A stretch of 64,000 nt of DNA from an uncultured Paraprevotella sp. (GTDB lineage: Bacteria > Bacteroidota > Bacteroidia > Bacteroidales > Bacteroidaceae): contig CALUIS010000007.1 of NCBI GenBank assembly GCA_944320765.1, forward strand, positions 53,615 through 117,614. The letters are read 5' to 3'. The notes under the pieces were generated by a model. It saw only the letters and a program-made list of their open reading frames with translations, was not told the DNA's origin and ran no database searches. Of this stretch, positions 18,790 through 27,435 are shown one piece after another. The first letter of the stretch is position 1. Every line of letters starts with the position of its first letter. A program made the position numbers and the translations under genes.

Positions 18790-20031
18790 ATGACACAAAA
18801 GACACAACCGAACTATACGTTCGCCTTGACGATTGTCATCATCGTCTGCTTCCTCATCGGATTCGTGACGACGATGAACAACTCGATGATTGAGTTCTGC
18901 ACCAACGCGTTCAAATTGAATAATTTCCAAAGCCAATTGGTCAACACGGCCTTTTACGGGGCATACATCATGTCTATCCCCTTTGGCCTCATGATGAGCA
19001 AAATCGGATACAAGGCCACATTGGTGTTGGGTCTGGCCGTCGTAGGCTTGGGATTCGTCATTAACTTTTTATGCATCAACGGCAATCTGGACGGATCGGT
19101 CAACACGATTTATTGGATGTTTCTGGCCTGCATGTTCGTGGTAGCCTTAGGTATCGTGATGTTGCAGCTGGTGGCCAATCCGTATGTCATGGTGCTTGGG
19201 GCTCCTGAAAAGGGCGCGTTCCGCATGACGTTAAGCCAGGCGTTGAACTCCGTTGCCACGACGGTGGCACCCATCTTCATCGCCACAGTCATCCTGAACA
19301 ACAAGAAGGCTGAGGATGCGGTACCCAGCGACATACCCTACCCTTATCTGGGCTTAGGCCTTTTCACGCTTTTGCTGTGCGTCATCCTCTATTTCCTGAA
19401 ATTGCCCAGCATCAATGAAGGCGAGCAGGCCGCCGAGGCATCCGGCGTGCAGAAGGAATACAAGAGTAGCGTGTTCAAATACCCTCACGTATGGTTGGGC
19501 GCATTGGCCATCTTCATGTATATGGGACTTGAAATCGGCGTGCCGTCCATGTTGGCCGCCTATTTCAAGAATGAACCCAGCCTGGCAGGCCTGCAGGCCA
19601 CAGACTACCTGATGTACTACTGGGGAGGCATGATGGTGGGCCGGTTCATCGGTGCCGGCATCCTGAGCAAGTTCCAGCCCCGCGTGTTGCTCACGGCCTG
19701 CCTCATCGGCGGTGCGGCTTGCGTCGGCATCTCATTCTTCTTGTCGGGCATGGCAGCCGTATGGGCCATGTTGGCGGCAGGACTCTTCCATTCTGTCATG
19801 TGGCCGTTAGTCTTCAACCTCGGCCTGCAGGAACTCGGCCCCCACACGAAAGCAGCTTCCGGCATCATCAACCTCGGCGTTATTGGTGCGGCCACACTGA
19901 CACCCATCATGGGTTGGGTAGCCGACGAGCCGTCATTAGGCGTGGGCATGGCCATCTGCATGATGTTCATCTACTACCTCTACGTGATGTGGTTCTGCTG
20001 GAAGGGTTCCAAGATAGGACTTAAAGCATAA
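18790..20031 (+). CDS. MFS sugar:H+ symporter, FucP/GluP type
   Basis: The 413-residue membrane protein has about 12 predicted helices and resembles the FucP/GluP branch of the major facilitator superfamily (IVCFLIGFVTTMNNSMIEF; GAYIMSIPFGLMMSKIGYK; LQLVANPYVMVLG; GIINLGVIGAATLTPIMGW). Between galM and galK it most likely imports galactose and/or glucose. The stop is 41 nt before galK, with no terminator between them. Confidence 0.9.
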   Translation: MTQKTQPNYTFALTIVIIVCFLIGFVTTMNNSMIEFCTNAFKLNNFQSQLVNTAFYGAYIMSIPFGLMMSKIGYKATLVLGLAVVGLGFVINFLCINGNLDGSVNTIYWMFLACMFVVALGIVMLQLVANPYVMVLGAPEKGAFRMTLSQALNSVATTVAPIFIATVILNNKKAEDAVPSDIPYPYLGLGLFTLLLCVILYFLKLPSINEGEQAAEASGVQKEYKSSVFKYPHVWLGALAIFMYMGLEIGVPSMLAAYFKNEPSLAGLQATDYLMYYWGGMMVGRFIGAGILSKFQPRVLLTACLIGGAACVGISFFLSGMAAVWAMLAAGLFHSVMWPLVFNLGLQELGPHTKAASGIINLGVIGAATLTPIMGWVADEPSLGVGMAICMMFIYYLYVMWFCWKGSKIGLKA

Positions 20032-20072
20032 AGACAAATCTCTTTTTATTAACCTTATAAAATAAACGGATT

Positions 20073-21233
20073 ATGAAACTGACAATAGATGATGTAAGAA
20101 GCCGTTTCATCGAACACTTCGATGGGACAACCGGTTCTGTATATGCCTCTCCGGGCCGTATCAACCTCATCGGTGAACACACCGACTATAATGACGGGTT
20201 CGTATTCCCCGGAGCAGTCCAGCAGGGAATGATTGCCGAAATCAAGCCGAACGGCACAAGAAAGGTACGCGCCTACTCCATTGACCTGAAGGACTATGTG
20301 GAGTTCTCGCTGGACGATGAGAAAGGCCCGAACGCCAGCTGGTCGCGCTACATCTTCGGCGTATGCCGCGAGATGATGGCACTGGGTGTCCCCGTGGAAG
20401 GCTTCAACACGGCCTTTGCCGGTGATGTGCCTCTGGGTGCGGGAATGTCTTCCTCCGCCGCATTGGAGAGCGTGTATGCCTTCGCCCTCAACGATATGTT
20501 CGGCGGCAACAAGATCGACAAGATGACCTTGGCCAAGGTGGGACAGGCTACAGAACACAAATATCTCGGCATGAACTGCGGCATCATGGACCAGTTCGCG
20601 TCCGTATTCGGAAAGGCCGGGAGCCTGATGCGCCTGGACTGCCGGAGCGGCGAGTTCGAATACTTCCCTTGGAATCCACAGGGTTACAAACTGGTGTTGG
20701 TCAACTCTTGTGTAAAGCACGAACTCGTAGGTTCTCCTTACAACGACCGCCGCAAGAGCTGTGAGAACGTAGCAGCCACCATCAACAAGCACCACCCCGA
20801 GGTGAAGAGCCTGCGCGACGCCGACTACGCCATGCTGGACGAAGTGAAAAACGAAGTTTCAGCTGAAGACTTCATGCGCGCAAAATATGTCATCGGAGAG
20901 AAAGAGCGCGTATTGGCCGTTTGCGACGCTTTGGAAAAGGGCGACTACGAGACTGTAGGACAGAAGATGTACGAAACCCACTATGGACTGAGCAAAGAAT
21001 ATGAGGTTTCTTGTCCGGAACTGGACTATCTGAACGACATCGCCAAGGAAGAAGGCGTCACCGGTTCGCGCATCATGGGCGGAGGATTCGGTGGTTGCAC
21101 AATCAACCTCGTCAGCGAAGAGCTGTATGACAACTTCGTGAAGGTTGTGAAGGCCAAATACAAAGAAAAATTCGGCAAAGAGCCTGTCATCATCGATGTG
21201 GTCATCGGGGACGGTTCCAGAAAACTTTGCTAA
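20073..21233 (+). CDS. galK: Galactokinase
   Basis: The 386-residue GHMP kinase carries the galactokinase signature GRINLIGEHTDYNDGFVFP, the ATP loop VPLGAGMSSSAALE and the C-terminal IMGGGFGGCTINLV. It phosphorylates alpha-D-galactose, the form supplied by galM. galT and galE are not in the window. A strong terminator follows. Confidence 0.97.
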   Translation: MKLTIDDVRSRFIEHFDGTTGSVYASPGRINLIGEHTDYNDGFVFPGAVQQGMIAEIKPNGTRKVRAYSIDLKDYVEFSLDDEKGPNASWSRYIFGVCREMMALGVPVEGFNTAFAGDVPLGAGMSSSAALESVYAFALNDMFGGNKIDKMTLAKVGQATEHKYLGMNCGIMDQFASVFGKAGSLMRLDCRSGEFEYFPWNPQGYKLVLVNSCVKHELVGSPYNDRRKSCENVAATINKHHPEVKSLRDADYAMLDEVKNEVSAEDFMRAKYVIGEKERVLAVCDALEKGDYETVGQKMYETHYGLSKEYEVSCPELDYLNDIAKEEGVTGSRIMGGGFGGCTINLVSEELYDNFVKVVKAKYKEKFGKEPVIIDVVIGDGSRKLC

Positions 21234-21256
21234 TTCCTAATTTAACTTCTGATGTG

Positions 21257-21291
21257 AAAAGGGGGCGCACTTGACGGTGTGTCCCCTTTTT
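21257..21291 (+). terminator. Terminator of the galM-MFS-galK operon
   Basis: AAAAGGGG at 21257-21264 pairs with CCCCTTTT at 21283-21290, and inner CAC/GTG pairs extend the stem; a T run follows. It separates the galactose operon from the arabinose operon. Confidence 0.85.
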
Positions 21292-21326
21292 AATAAAGAA
21301 TAACACAATAAAAGGAGAAAAAAGAA

Positions 21327-21341
21327 GTGTACGGCGTACAC
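21327..21341 (+). promoter_or_regulatory. Perfect 15-nt palindrome, likely AraR operator
   Basis: GTGTACGGCGTACAC is a perfect inverted repeat (7-1-7) located 89 nt before the lipoprotein galM gene and 18 nt upstream of a -7 element at 21360-21367. The arabinose operon encodes an AraR of the NrtR family, whose members bind palindromes, so this is the best candidate operator. I found no second copy elsewhere in the window. Confidence 0.6.
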
Positions 21342-21359
21342 CATGCGCAAAAAAACATA

Positions 21360-21367
21360 TATATTTG
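21360..21367 (+). promoter_or_regulatory. Candidate -7 element of the arabinose operon
   Basis: TATATTTG fits TAnnTTTG, 62 nt before the galM start. A second weaker candidate, TATCTTTA, is at 21392-21399. No -33 box is clear for either. Confidence 0.45.
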
Positions 21368-21429
21368 TAACCGGAATACGAAAGAAATCCGTATCTTTAC
21401 AACCAATATGAATTATTAAACATTTAGCC

Positions 21430-22581
21430 ATGAAAAATGTTAGAAATGCATTCTTAGGCGCAGGACTTCTCACAGTCCTAATGGCTTCTTGCAGCCAACC
21501 ACAACCTCAAAGTAATTTAACCGTTTCGGGGCTTGACCCTCAGAACTTTGTCGCGGAGGTCAACGGCAAACCGACCAGTCTGTACACGCTCAAGAACTCC
21601 AAAGGCATGGAAGTGTGCATCACCAATTTCGGCGGCCGCATCGTATCCATCATGGTTCCGGACAAAAACGATTCCCTGCGTGACGTGGTACTGGGATTCG
21701 ACAGCATCGCCGACTATATCAACAAGCCCAGCGATTTCGGCGCGGCCATCGGACGGTATGCCAACCGCATCAACAAAGGCAAGATTGTCATCGACGGCGA
21801 CACCATCCAACTTCCTGTCAACAACTTCGGACACTGCCTGCACGGCGGCCCGAAAGGGTGGCAATACCAGGTTTACGAGGGACAGCAAGTGAACGACAGC
21901 ACCGTAACCATGACCATGCACTCGCCGGACGGCGACCAGAGCTTCCCGGGAGCGGTGACCGCCGTAGTCACTTATACCGTGACGGGCGACAACGCGCTGG
22001 ACATCAAGTATGAGGCCACGACCGACAAGAAGACAGTCATCAACATGACGAACCATTCCTATTTCAACTTGTCGGGCGACCCGTCCAAACCAGCAACCGA
22101 CCACATCCTGTATGTCAACGCAGACAACTACACTCCGGTGGACAGCACTTACATGACGACCGGGGAGATTGCCACGGTCAAGGAGACTCCAATGGACTTC
22201 ACTACTCCGAAAGCCGTGGGCCAGGACATCGACAAGTTTGAATTCATCCAGCTGAAGAACGGCAACGGATATGACCACAACTGGGTGCTGAACACCAACG
22301 GCGACATCCGGCAGCTGGCCGCCAAGCTGACCTCCCCGGAAAGCGGCATTTCCTTGGAAGTGTACACCAACGAACCGGGCATCCAGGTATACAGCGGCAA
22401 CTTCCTGGACGGCACGCTGAGCGGCAAGAAGGGCATCGTCTACAACAAACGCGCCTCTGTCTGCCTGGAAACACAGCACTACCCCGACAGCCCGAACAAG
22501 CCGGAATGGCCTTCCGTCATCCTGGAGCCGGGACAGACCTACCAGAGCGAGTGCGTATTCAAATTCACCGTAGAAAAATAA
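21430..22581 (+). CDS. Aldose 1-epimerase, predicted lipoprotein
   Basis: The 383-residue GalM homologue starts with a lipoprotein signal (AGLLTVLMASC, lipobox MASC). The enzyme domain keeps IGRYANRINKGK, the catalytic His in NMTNHSYFNLSG and the Glu in VCLETQHYPDSPNKP. It resembles the cytoplasmic paralogue at 17668 throughout but is anchored outside the cytoplasm. It leads the arabinose operon and precedes the symporter by 38 nt, so it probably equilibrates sugar anomers in the periplasm before uptake. Confidence 0.93.
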   Translation: MKNVRNAFLGAGLLTVLMASCSQPQPQSNLTVSGLDPQNFVAEVNGKPTSLYTLKNSKGMEVCITNFGGRIVSIMVPDKNDSLRDVVLGFDSIADYINKPSDFGAAIGRYANRINKGKIVIDGDTIQLPVNNFGHCLHGGPKGWQYQVYEGQQVNDSTVTMTMHSPDGDQSFPGAVTAVVTYTVTGDNALDIKYEATTDKKTVINMTNHSYFNLSGDPSKPATDHILYVNADNYTPVDSTYMTTGEIATVKETPMDFTTPKAVGQDIDKFEFIQLKNGNGYDHNWVLNTNGDIRQLAAKLTSPESGISLEVYTNEPGIQVYSGNFLDGTLSGKKGIVYNKRASVCLETQHYPDSPNKPEWPSVILEPGQTYQSECVFKFTVEK

Positions 22582-22619
22582 TATCATTAACATAATCATA
22601 ATCAAACAAAAGCGAAACC

Positions 22620-24365
22620 ATGAATTGGACAACAAATGAATTCGTCTGGCTCGACTGGGCGGTACTGGCCATCGGAGTGCTGGCCATCGTATGGGCGGTC
22701 TACCGCTCCATCAAGAAAGACAAGGAGAAGATGAAAGGCGCCGACAGCCAGGATTACCTGTTCGGGAAAGGCGAACCTTGGTACATTATCGGTGCGGCCA
22801 TCTTTGCGGCCAACATCGGTTCCGAACACCTCGTGGGCCTGGCCGGCACGGGAGCGAAAGACGGCGTGGGCATGGCCCACTGGGAAATGCAGGGATGGAT
22901 GATCCTGATTCTGGGATGGCTCTTCGTGCCGTTCTACCAATTGCTGAACAACAAGATGGGCAAGATCATCACCATGCCGGACTTCCTGAAGTTCCGCTAC
23001 ACCCAGCGCACCGGCTCGTGGCTGTCCATCATCACCCTGATTGCCTACGTGCTGACAAAGGTTTCCGTAACGGCCTTCACCGGCGGTATCTTCTTTGAAT
23101 ACCTCCTCGGGCTGCCGTTCTGGTACGGTGCCATCGGCCTGATTGCCATCACAGCCGTGTTCACGGTGTTCGGCGGCATGAAGGGCGTAATGACCCTGTC
23201 GGCCATCCAGACCCCCATCCTCATCATCGGCTCGTTCCTCGTGCTGTTCCTCGGCCTGAACATGTTGGGCGACGGCAGCATCACTGAAGGATGGTCGCAG
23301 ATGATGCATTACTGCAACGCCGCACATGACGGTTTCGGAACGACGCACATGTTCCACACCGATCCGGCCGACCCCATGTATCCGCAATTCCCGGGCTACG
23401 TGGTGTTCTTCGGCGCGGCCATCATCGGTTTCTGGTATTGGTGTACCGACCAGCACATCGTGCAACGTGTGCTCGGCCAGACGAAAGGCGAAAGCAACGT
23501 GGCCGTCATGAAACGCGCCCGCCGCGGCGCCATCGCAGCCGGCTTCTTCAAGATTCTCCCCTGCTTCATGTTCCTCATCCCCGGCATGGTGGCCTACGCG
23601 CTTTCCATGAAGGGCGGCACGGGCATCGAGATAGACATCACCAACACGCACGACACGGACGGCGCCTTCGCCATGATGGTGAAGAACATCCTGCCGGCCG
23701 GCGTGAAAGGCATCGTGACCATCGGCTTCATCTGCGCCCTCGTGGCTTCGCTGGCCGCATTCTTCAACAGCTGCGCCACACTGTTCACGGAAGACTTCTA
23801 CAAGCCCATGAAGAAGGGCATGAGCGAGAGCCACTACGTGTTCGTGGGCCGCGTGGCCACCGTAGTAGTCGTCATCCTCGGCCTGGCTTGGATGCCCATC
23901 ATGATGAACATGGGCAACTTGTACTCCTACCTGCAGGACATCCAGTCGCTGATTGCCCCCGCCATGGTTGCCGTGTTCTCGCTGGGTATCTTCTCCAAGA
24001 GAATCACCCCGAAGGCCGGCGAATGGGGACTCATCGGCGGCTTCCTGATCGGCATGCTGCGCCTGCTCACCAACGTCCTCACCAATTCGGGCAAAGCCAC
24101 GATGGACGGTGCCTTCTGGGAATACACCACATGGTTCTGGCAGACCAACTGGCTGGTATTCGAAATCTGGCTGCTGGTGTTCATCATCATCGCCATGTTC
24201 GTCATCTCGGCCTTCACTCCGAAACCCAGTGCAGAGCAAGTAGCCGCCATCACCTTTACCAAAGACTACAAGAAACAGATTCGTGAAAGCTGGGGCGTAT
24301 GGGACATCGTAGGCTCCCTCGTGGTAGTCGCCCTCTGCGGCCTGTTCTATTGGTATTTCTGGTAA
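22620..24365 (+). CDS. Sodium:solute symporter (SSS family), likely sugar transporter
   Basis: The 581-residue membrane protein has 13-14 predicted helices and SSS-family features: SQDYLFGKGEPWYIIGAAIFAANIGSEH near the start, RTGSWLSIIT, TDQHIVQRVLGQTKGESNVAVMKRARRGA and LILGLAW-type helices. It is close to the sodium/glucose (SGLT-like) branch. Its place between a periplasmic mutarotase and araR-araD-araA makes L-arabinose the most likely substrate; that is inferred from context. The araR start follows 10 nt after its stop. Confidence 0.92.
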   Translation: MNWTTNEFVWLDWAVLAIGVLAIVWAVYRSIKKDKEKMKGADSQDYLFGKGEPWYIIGAAIFAANIGSEHLVGLAGTGAKDGVGMAHWEMQGWMILILGWLFVPFYQLLNNKMGKIITMPDFLKFRYTQRTGSWLSIITLIAYVLTKVSVTAFTGGIFFEYLLGLPFWYGAIGLIAITAVFTVFGGMKGVMTLSAIQTPILIIGSFLVLFLGLNMLGDGSITEGWSQMMHYCNAAHDGFGTTHMFHTDPADPMYPQFPGYVVFFGAAIIGFWYWCTDQHIVQRVLGQTKGESNVAVMKRARRGAIAAGFFKILPCFMFLIPGMVAYALSMKGGTGIEIDITNTHDTDGAFAMMVKNILPAGVKGIVTIGFICALVASLAAFFNSCATLFTEDFYKPMKKGMSESHYVFVGRVATVVVVILGLAWMPIMMNMGNLYSYLQDIQSLIAPAMVAVFSLGIFSKRITPKAGEWGLIGGFLIGMLRLLTNVLTNSGKATMDGAFWEYTTWFWQTNWLVFEIWLLVFIIIAMFVISAFTPKPSAEQVAAITFTKDYKKQIRESWGVWDIVGSLVVVALCGLFYWYFW

Positions 24366-24375
24366 TCGACCGACA

Positions 24376-25053
24376 ATGGCCAACTATTATAATGTAAATC
24401 CCCGGTTCTACGTTTCCGTAGACTGCATCATATTCGGCTTCGACAAGGGCAGCCTCAAGCTGCTCTTGCTGAAGCGGGATTTCGAGCCGGCAAAAGGACA
24501 ATGGTCACTGATGGGTGGATTCGTGCAAAAAGGGGAAAGCGTGGACGACGCGGCCAAGCGGGTGCTTGCTGAACTCACGGGGCTGAAGGACGTCTACATG
24601 GAACAAGTGGGAACGTTCGGAGACCTGCACCGCGACCCGGGCGAAAGAGTCATCTCGGTGGCTTACTACGCCCTCATCAACATCAACGAATACGACCGCG
24701 CCTTGGTGCAGCAGCACAACGCCTACTGGGCAGAGATGACGGAAATCCCACCGCTCATCTTCGACCACCCGCAAATGGTGGAACGTGCCAGGACGATGCT
24801 GAAAAGGAAAGCCTCTTCCGAACCGGTCGGCTTCAACCTCCTGCCCAAGCTGTTCACCCTTTCGCAGCTGCAAAGCCTATACGAAGCCATCTATGGCGGG
24901 CCTTTGGACAAACGCAACTTCCGCAAGCGCATCGCGGACATGAACTATATCGAGAAAACAAACCTGATAGACAAAATGGGGTCCAAACGCGGGGCGGCCT
25001 TGTACCAATTCAACGAGGAAGCCTACCGCAAGTCCCCGAACTTTAAAATATGA
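24376..25053 (+). CDS. araR: AraR, NrtR-family (Nudix-fold) arabinose regulator
   Basis: The 225-residue protein has a Nudix-like N-terminal domain (about 10-145) and a C-terminal winged helix (about 155-225: [28 protein letters not shown]). In the Nudix box the pattern REUxEExGU reads RVLAELTGL: one glutamate is kept and two are lost, which fits a sugar sensor without hydrolase activity. AraR of this type is known to regulate L-arabinose use in Bacteroides. It overlaps araD by 4 nt (ATGA). The likely operator is at 21327-21341. Confidence 0.88.
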   Translation: MANYYNVNPRFYVSVDCIIFGFDKGSLKLLLLKRDFEPAKGQWSLMGGFVQKGESVDDAAKRVLAELTGLKDVYMEQVGTFGDLHRDPGERVISVAYYALININEYDRALVQQHNAYWAEMTEIPPLIFDHPQMVERARTMLKRKASSEPVGFNLLPKLFTLSQLQSLYEAIYGGPLDKRNFRKRIADMNYIEKTNLIDKMGSKRGAALYQFNEEAYRKSPNFKI

Positions 25054-25754
25054 CAGCTATGTTAGAAGAACTGAAAGAAAAAGTGTTCCAGGCCAACCTT
25101 GATTTGGTGAAGCAAGGACTGGTCATCTTCACTTGGGGCAACGTTTCCGGCATCGACCGCGAAAAGGGCCTCGTGGTCATCAAACCCAGCGGCGTGGACT
25201 ACGACACGATGAAGGCGTCGGACATGGTCGTCGTGGATCTGGAAACCGGAAAGGTAGTGGAAGGCGACCTGAACCCGTCTTCTGACACCCCCACCCACCT
25301 CGTCCTCTACAAGGCGTTCCCCAACATCCAGGGCGTGGTACACACCCACTCCACATACGCCACCGCATGGGCGCAGGCCGGCAAGGACATCCCCAACATC
25401 GGGACAACCCATGCCGACTATTTCCACGAGGCCATCCCCTGCACGGAAGACATGACCAAGGAAGAAGTGGAAGGCAACTATGAGCTGGAGACGGGCAACG
25501 TCATCGTGAAGCGGTTCATCGGCATCAATCCGGACCACACCCCGGGCGTACTGGTGAAGAACCACGGCCCGTTCAGCTGGGGTACCAGCCCGGCCAACGC
25601 CGTGTACAACGCCAAGGTAATGGAGCAATGCGCCCACATGGCATTCGTGTCCTTCATGGTCAACCCCGGCACCACGATGAACCCCTTGCTCATCGAGAAG
25701 CACTACAACCGCAAGCACGGCCCGAACGCTTATTACGGACAGAAGAAGAAATAA
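25050..25754 (+). CDS. araD: L-ribulose-5-phosphate 4-epimerase
   Basis: The 234-residue class II aldolase/epimerase has zinc ligands in [12 protein letters not shown] and the later His in [13 protein letters not shown], plus [14 protein letters not shown] and [12 protein letters not shown]. It converts L-ribulose 5-phosphate to D-xylulose 5-phosphate. It overlaps araR by 4 nt and lies 47 nt ahead of araA; an ATG three codons in is an alternative start. Confidence 0.96.
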   Translation: MTAMLEELKEKVFQANLDLVKQGLVIFTWGNVSGIDREKGLVVIKPSGVDYDTMKASDMVVVDLETGKVVEGDLNPSSDTPTHLVLYKAFPNIQGVVHTHSTYATAWAQAGKDIPNIGTTHADYFHEAIPCTEDMTKEEVEGNYELETGNVIVKRFIGINPDHTPGVLVKNHGPFSWGTSPANAVYNAKVMEQCAHMAFVSFMVNPGTTMNPLLIEKHYNRKHGPNAYYGQKKK

Positions 25755-25801
25755 CGGACTATTAATAAACAACAAATCTTTAATCACTAAAATTTATCAT
25801 C

Positions 25802-27328
25802 ATGAACGCATTTGATCAGTATGAAGTATGGTTTGTGACAGGCGCACAGCTCCTGTACGGTGGTGACGCGGTGGTAGCCGTAGACGGCCACTCCACCCAG
25901 ATGGTAGACGGACTGAACGCTTCGGGCAAGCTCCCCGTCAAGGTCGTATACAAAGGCACCGCCAACTCTTCCAAGGAAGTGGAAGCCGTGTTCAAAGCCG
26001 CCAACAACGACGAGAAGTGTATCGGTGTCATCACGTGGATGCACACCTTCTCCCCGGCCAAGATGTGGATTCACGGCTTGCAGCAGCTCAAGAAGCCCCT
26101 GCTCCACCTGCACACCCAGTTCAACAAGGAGATTCCTTGGGACACGATGGACATGGACTTCATGAACCTCAACCAGTCCGCCCACGGCGACCGCGAGTTC
26201 GGCCACATCTGCACCCGTATGCGTATCCGCCGCAAGGTGGTCGTAGGCTATTGGCAGGATGCCGCCACCCAGGAAAAGATTGCCGTGTGGATGCGCGTGG
26301 CCGCCGCATGGGCCGACGCACAGGACATGCTCATCATCCGCTTCGGCGACCAGATGAACAACGTGGCCGTGACGGACGGCGACAAGGTGGAAGCCGAAGT
26401 TCGTATGGGATACCACGTGGACTACTGCCCGGCCAGCGAACTGATGGAATACCACGCTCAGGTGAAGGATGCCGACGTGGACGCATTGGTGCAGACTTAC
26501 TTCCAGGAATACGACCACGACGCGGCTTTGGAGGACAAGTCCACCGAAGCTTACCAGAAGGTTTGGAACTCCGCCAAGGCTGAGCTGGCCCTCCGCGCCA
26601 TCCTGAAAGCCAAGGGTGCCAAAGGCTTCACCACGAACTTCGACGACTTGGGCCAGACCGACGGCAGCCACTTCGACCAGATTCCGGGTCTTGCCTCGCA
26701 GCGCCTGATGGCCGAAGGATACGGTTTCGGTGCCGAAGGCGACTGGAAGTCCGCCGCCCTCTACCGCACGGTATGGGTGATGAACCAAGGCTTGCCCACG
26801 GGCTGCTCCTTCTTGGAAGACTACACCCTGAACTTCGACGGCGAGAACAGCTCCATCCTCCAGGCACACATGTTGGAGGTTTGCCCGCTCATCGCGGCCA
26901 AGAAGCCCCGTCTGGAAGTACACTTCCTCGGCATCGGCGTACGCAAGAGCCAGACCGCGCGCCTCGTGTTCACGTCCAAGACCGGCAAGGGCTGCACCGC
27001 TACCGTGGTAGACCTGGGCAACCGCTTCCGCCTCATCGTGAACGACGTGGAATGCATCGAGCCGAAACCTCTGCCCAAGTTGCCGGTGGCTTCCGCCTTG
27101 TGGAAACCCATGCCCAACTTCGAGGTAGGCGCAGGCGCCTGGATCCTGGCCGGCGGCACGCATCACTCCTGCTTCTCATACGACCTGACGGCCGAATACT
27201 GGGAAGACTACGCCGAAATCGCAGGCATCGAGATGGTACACATCAACAAGGACACGAGCATCGAAGAGTTCAAGAAGGAACTCCGCATGAACGAAGTCTA
27301 CTACATGCTGAACAAGGCTTTGTGCTAA
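25802..27328 (+). CDS. araA: L-arabinose isomerase
   Basis: The 508-residue protein matches the AraA family along its length: YEVWFVTGAQLLYGG, TWMHTFSPAKMWI, LNQSAHGDREFGHICTRM, LGIGVRKSQTARLVF and GGTHHSCFSYDLT. It isomerises L-arabinose to L-ribulose and needs a divalent metal. Unusually high use of C/G-ending codons suggests strong expression. A strong hairpin follows before araB. Confidence 0.97.
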   Translation: MNAFDQYEVWFVTGAQLLYGGDAVVAVDGHSTQMVDGLNASGKLPVKVVYKGTANSSKEVEAVFKAANNDEKCIGVITWMHTFSPAKMWIHGLQQLKKPLLHLHTQFNKEIPWDTMDMDFMNLNQSAHGDREFGHICTRMRIRRKVVVGYWQDAATQEKIAVWMRVAAAWADAQDMLIIRFGDQMNNVAVTDGDKVEAEVRMGYHVDYCPASELMEYHAQVKDADVDALVQTYFQEYDHDAALEDKSTEAYQKVWNSAKAELALRAILKAKGAKGFTTNFDDLGQTDGSHFDQIPGLASQRLMAEGYGFGAEGDWKSAALYRTVWVMNQGLPTGCSFLEDYTLNFDGENSSILQAHMLEVCPLIAAKKPRLEVHFLGIGVRKSQTARLVFTSKTGKGCTATVVDLGNRFRLIVNDVECIEPKPLPKLPVASALWKPMPNFEVGAGAWILAGGTHHSCFSYDLTAEYWEDYAEIAGIEMVHINKDTSIEEFKKELRMNEVYYMLNKALC

Positions 27329-27351
27329 GCCATCCGGCATGGAAACCTCAA

Positions 27352-27391
27352 TTAAAAGTGCGCGGCCGGCCATAGCCGCCCGCACTTTTAA
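27352..27391 (+). terminator. Strong hairpin between araA and araB
   Basis: TTAAAAGTGCG (27352-27362) pairs perfectly with CGCACTTTTAA (27381-27391), and a GGC/GCC inner stem can form in the loop. The following T run is short (TTTT, then AATTTCT). It could end transcription, weaken it, or protect the upstream mRNA; the genes on both sides are one pathway. Confidence 0.7.
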
Positions 27392-27435
27392 TTTCTCGTA
27401 TAATTATTAACCATAATCTTAAAGTGGGTTTAAAC

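Noticed and set aside
22602..24383. 593-codon open frame antisense to the sodium symporter
   Set aside because: The plus-strand symporter is complete; the antisense product is His/Glu/Gly-rich with no domain.
24376..25053. Metabolic Nudix hydrolase
   Set aside because: Two of the key glutamates are lost and there is a C-terminal winged helix; the context is an arabinose operon, so a regulator is the better reading.
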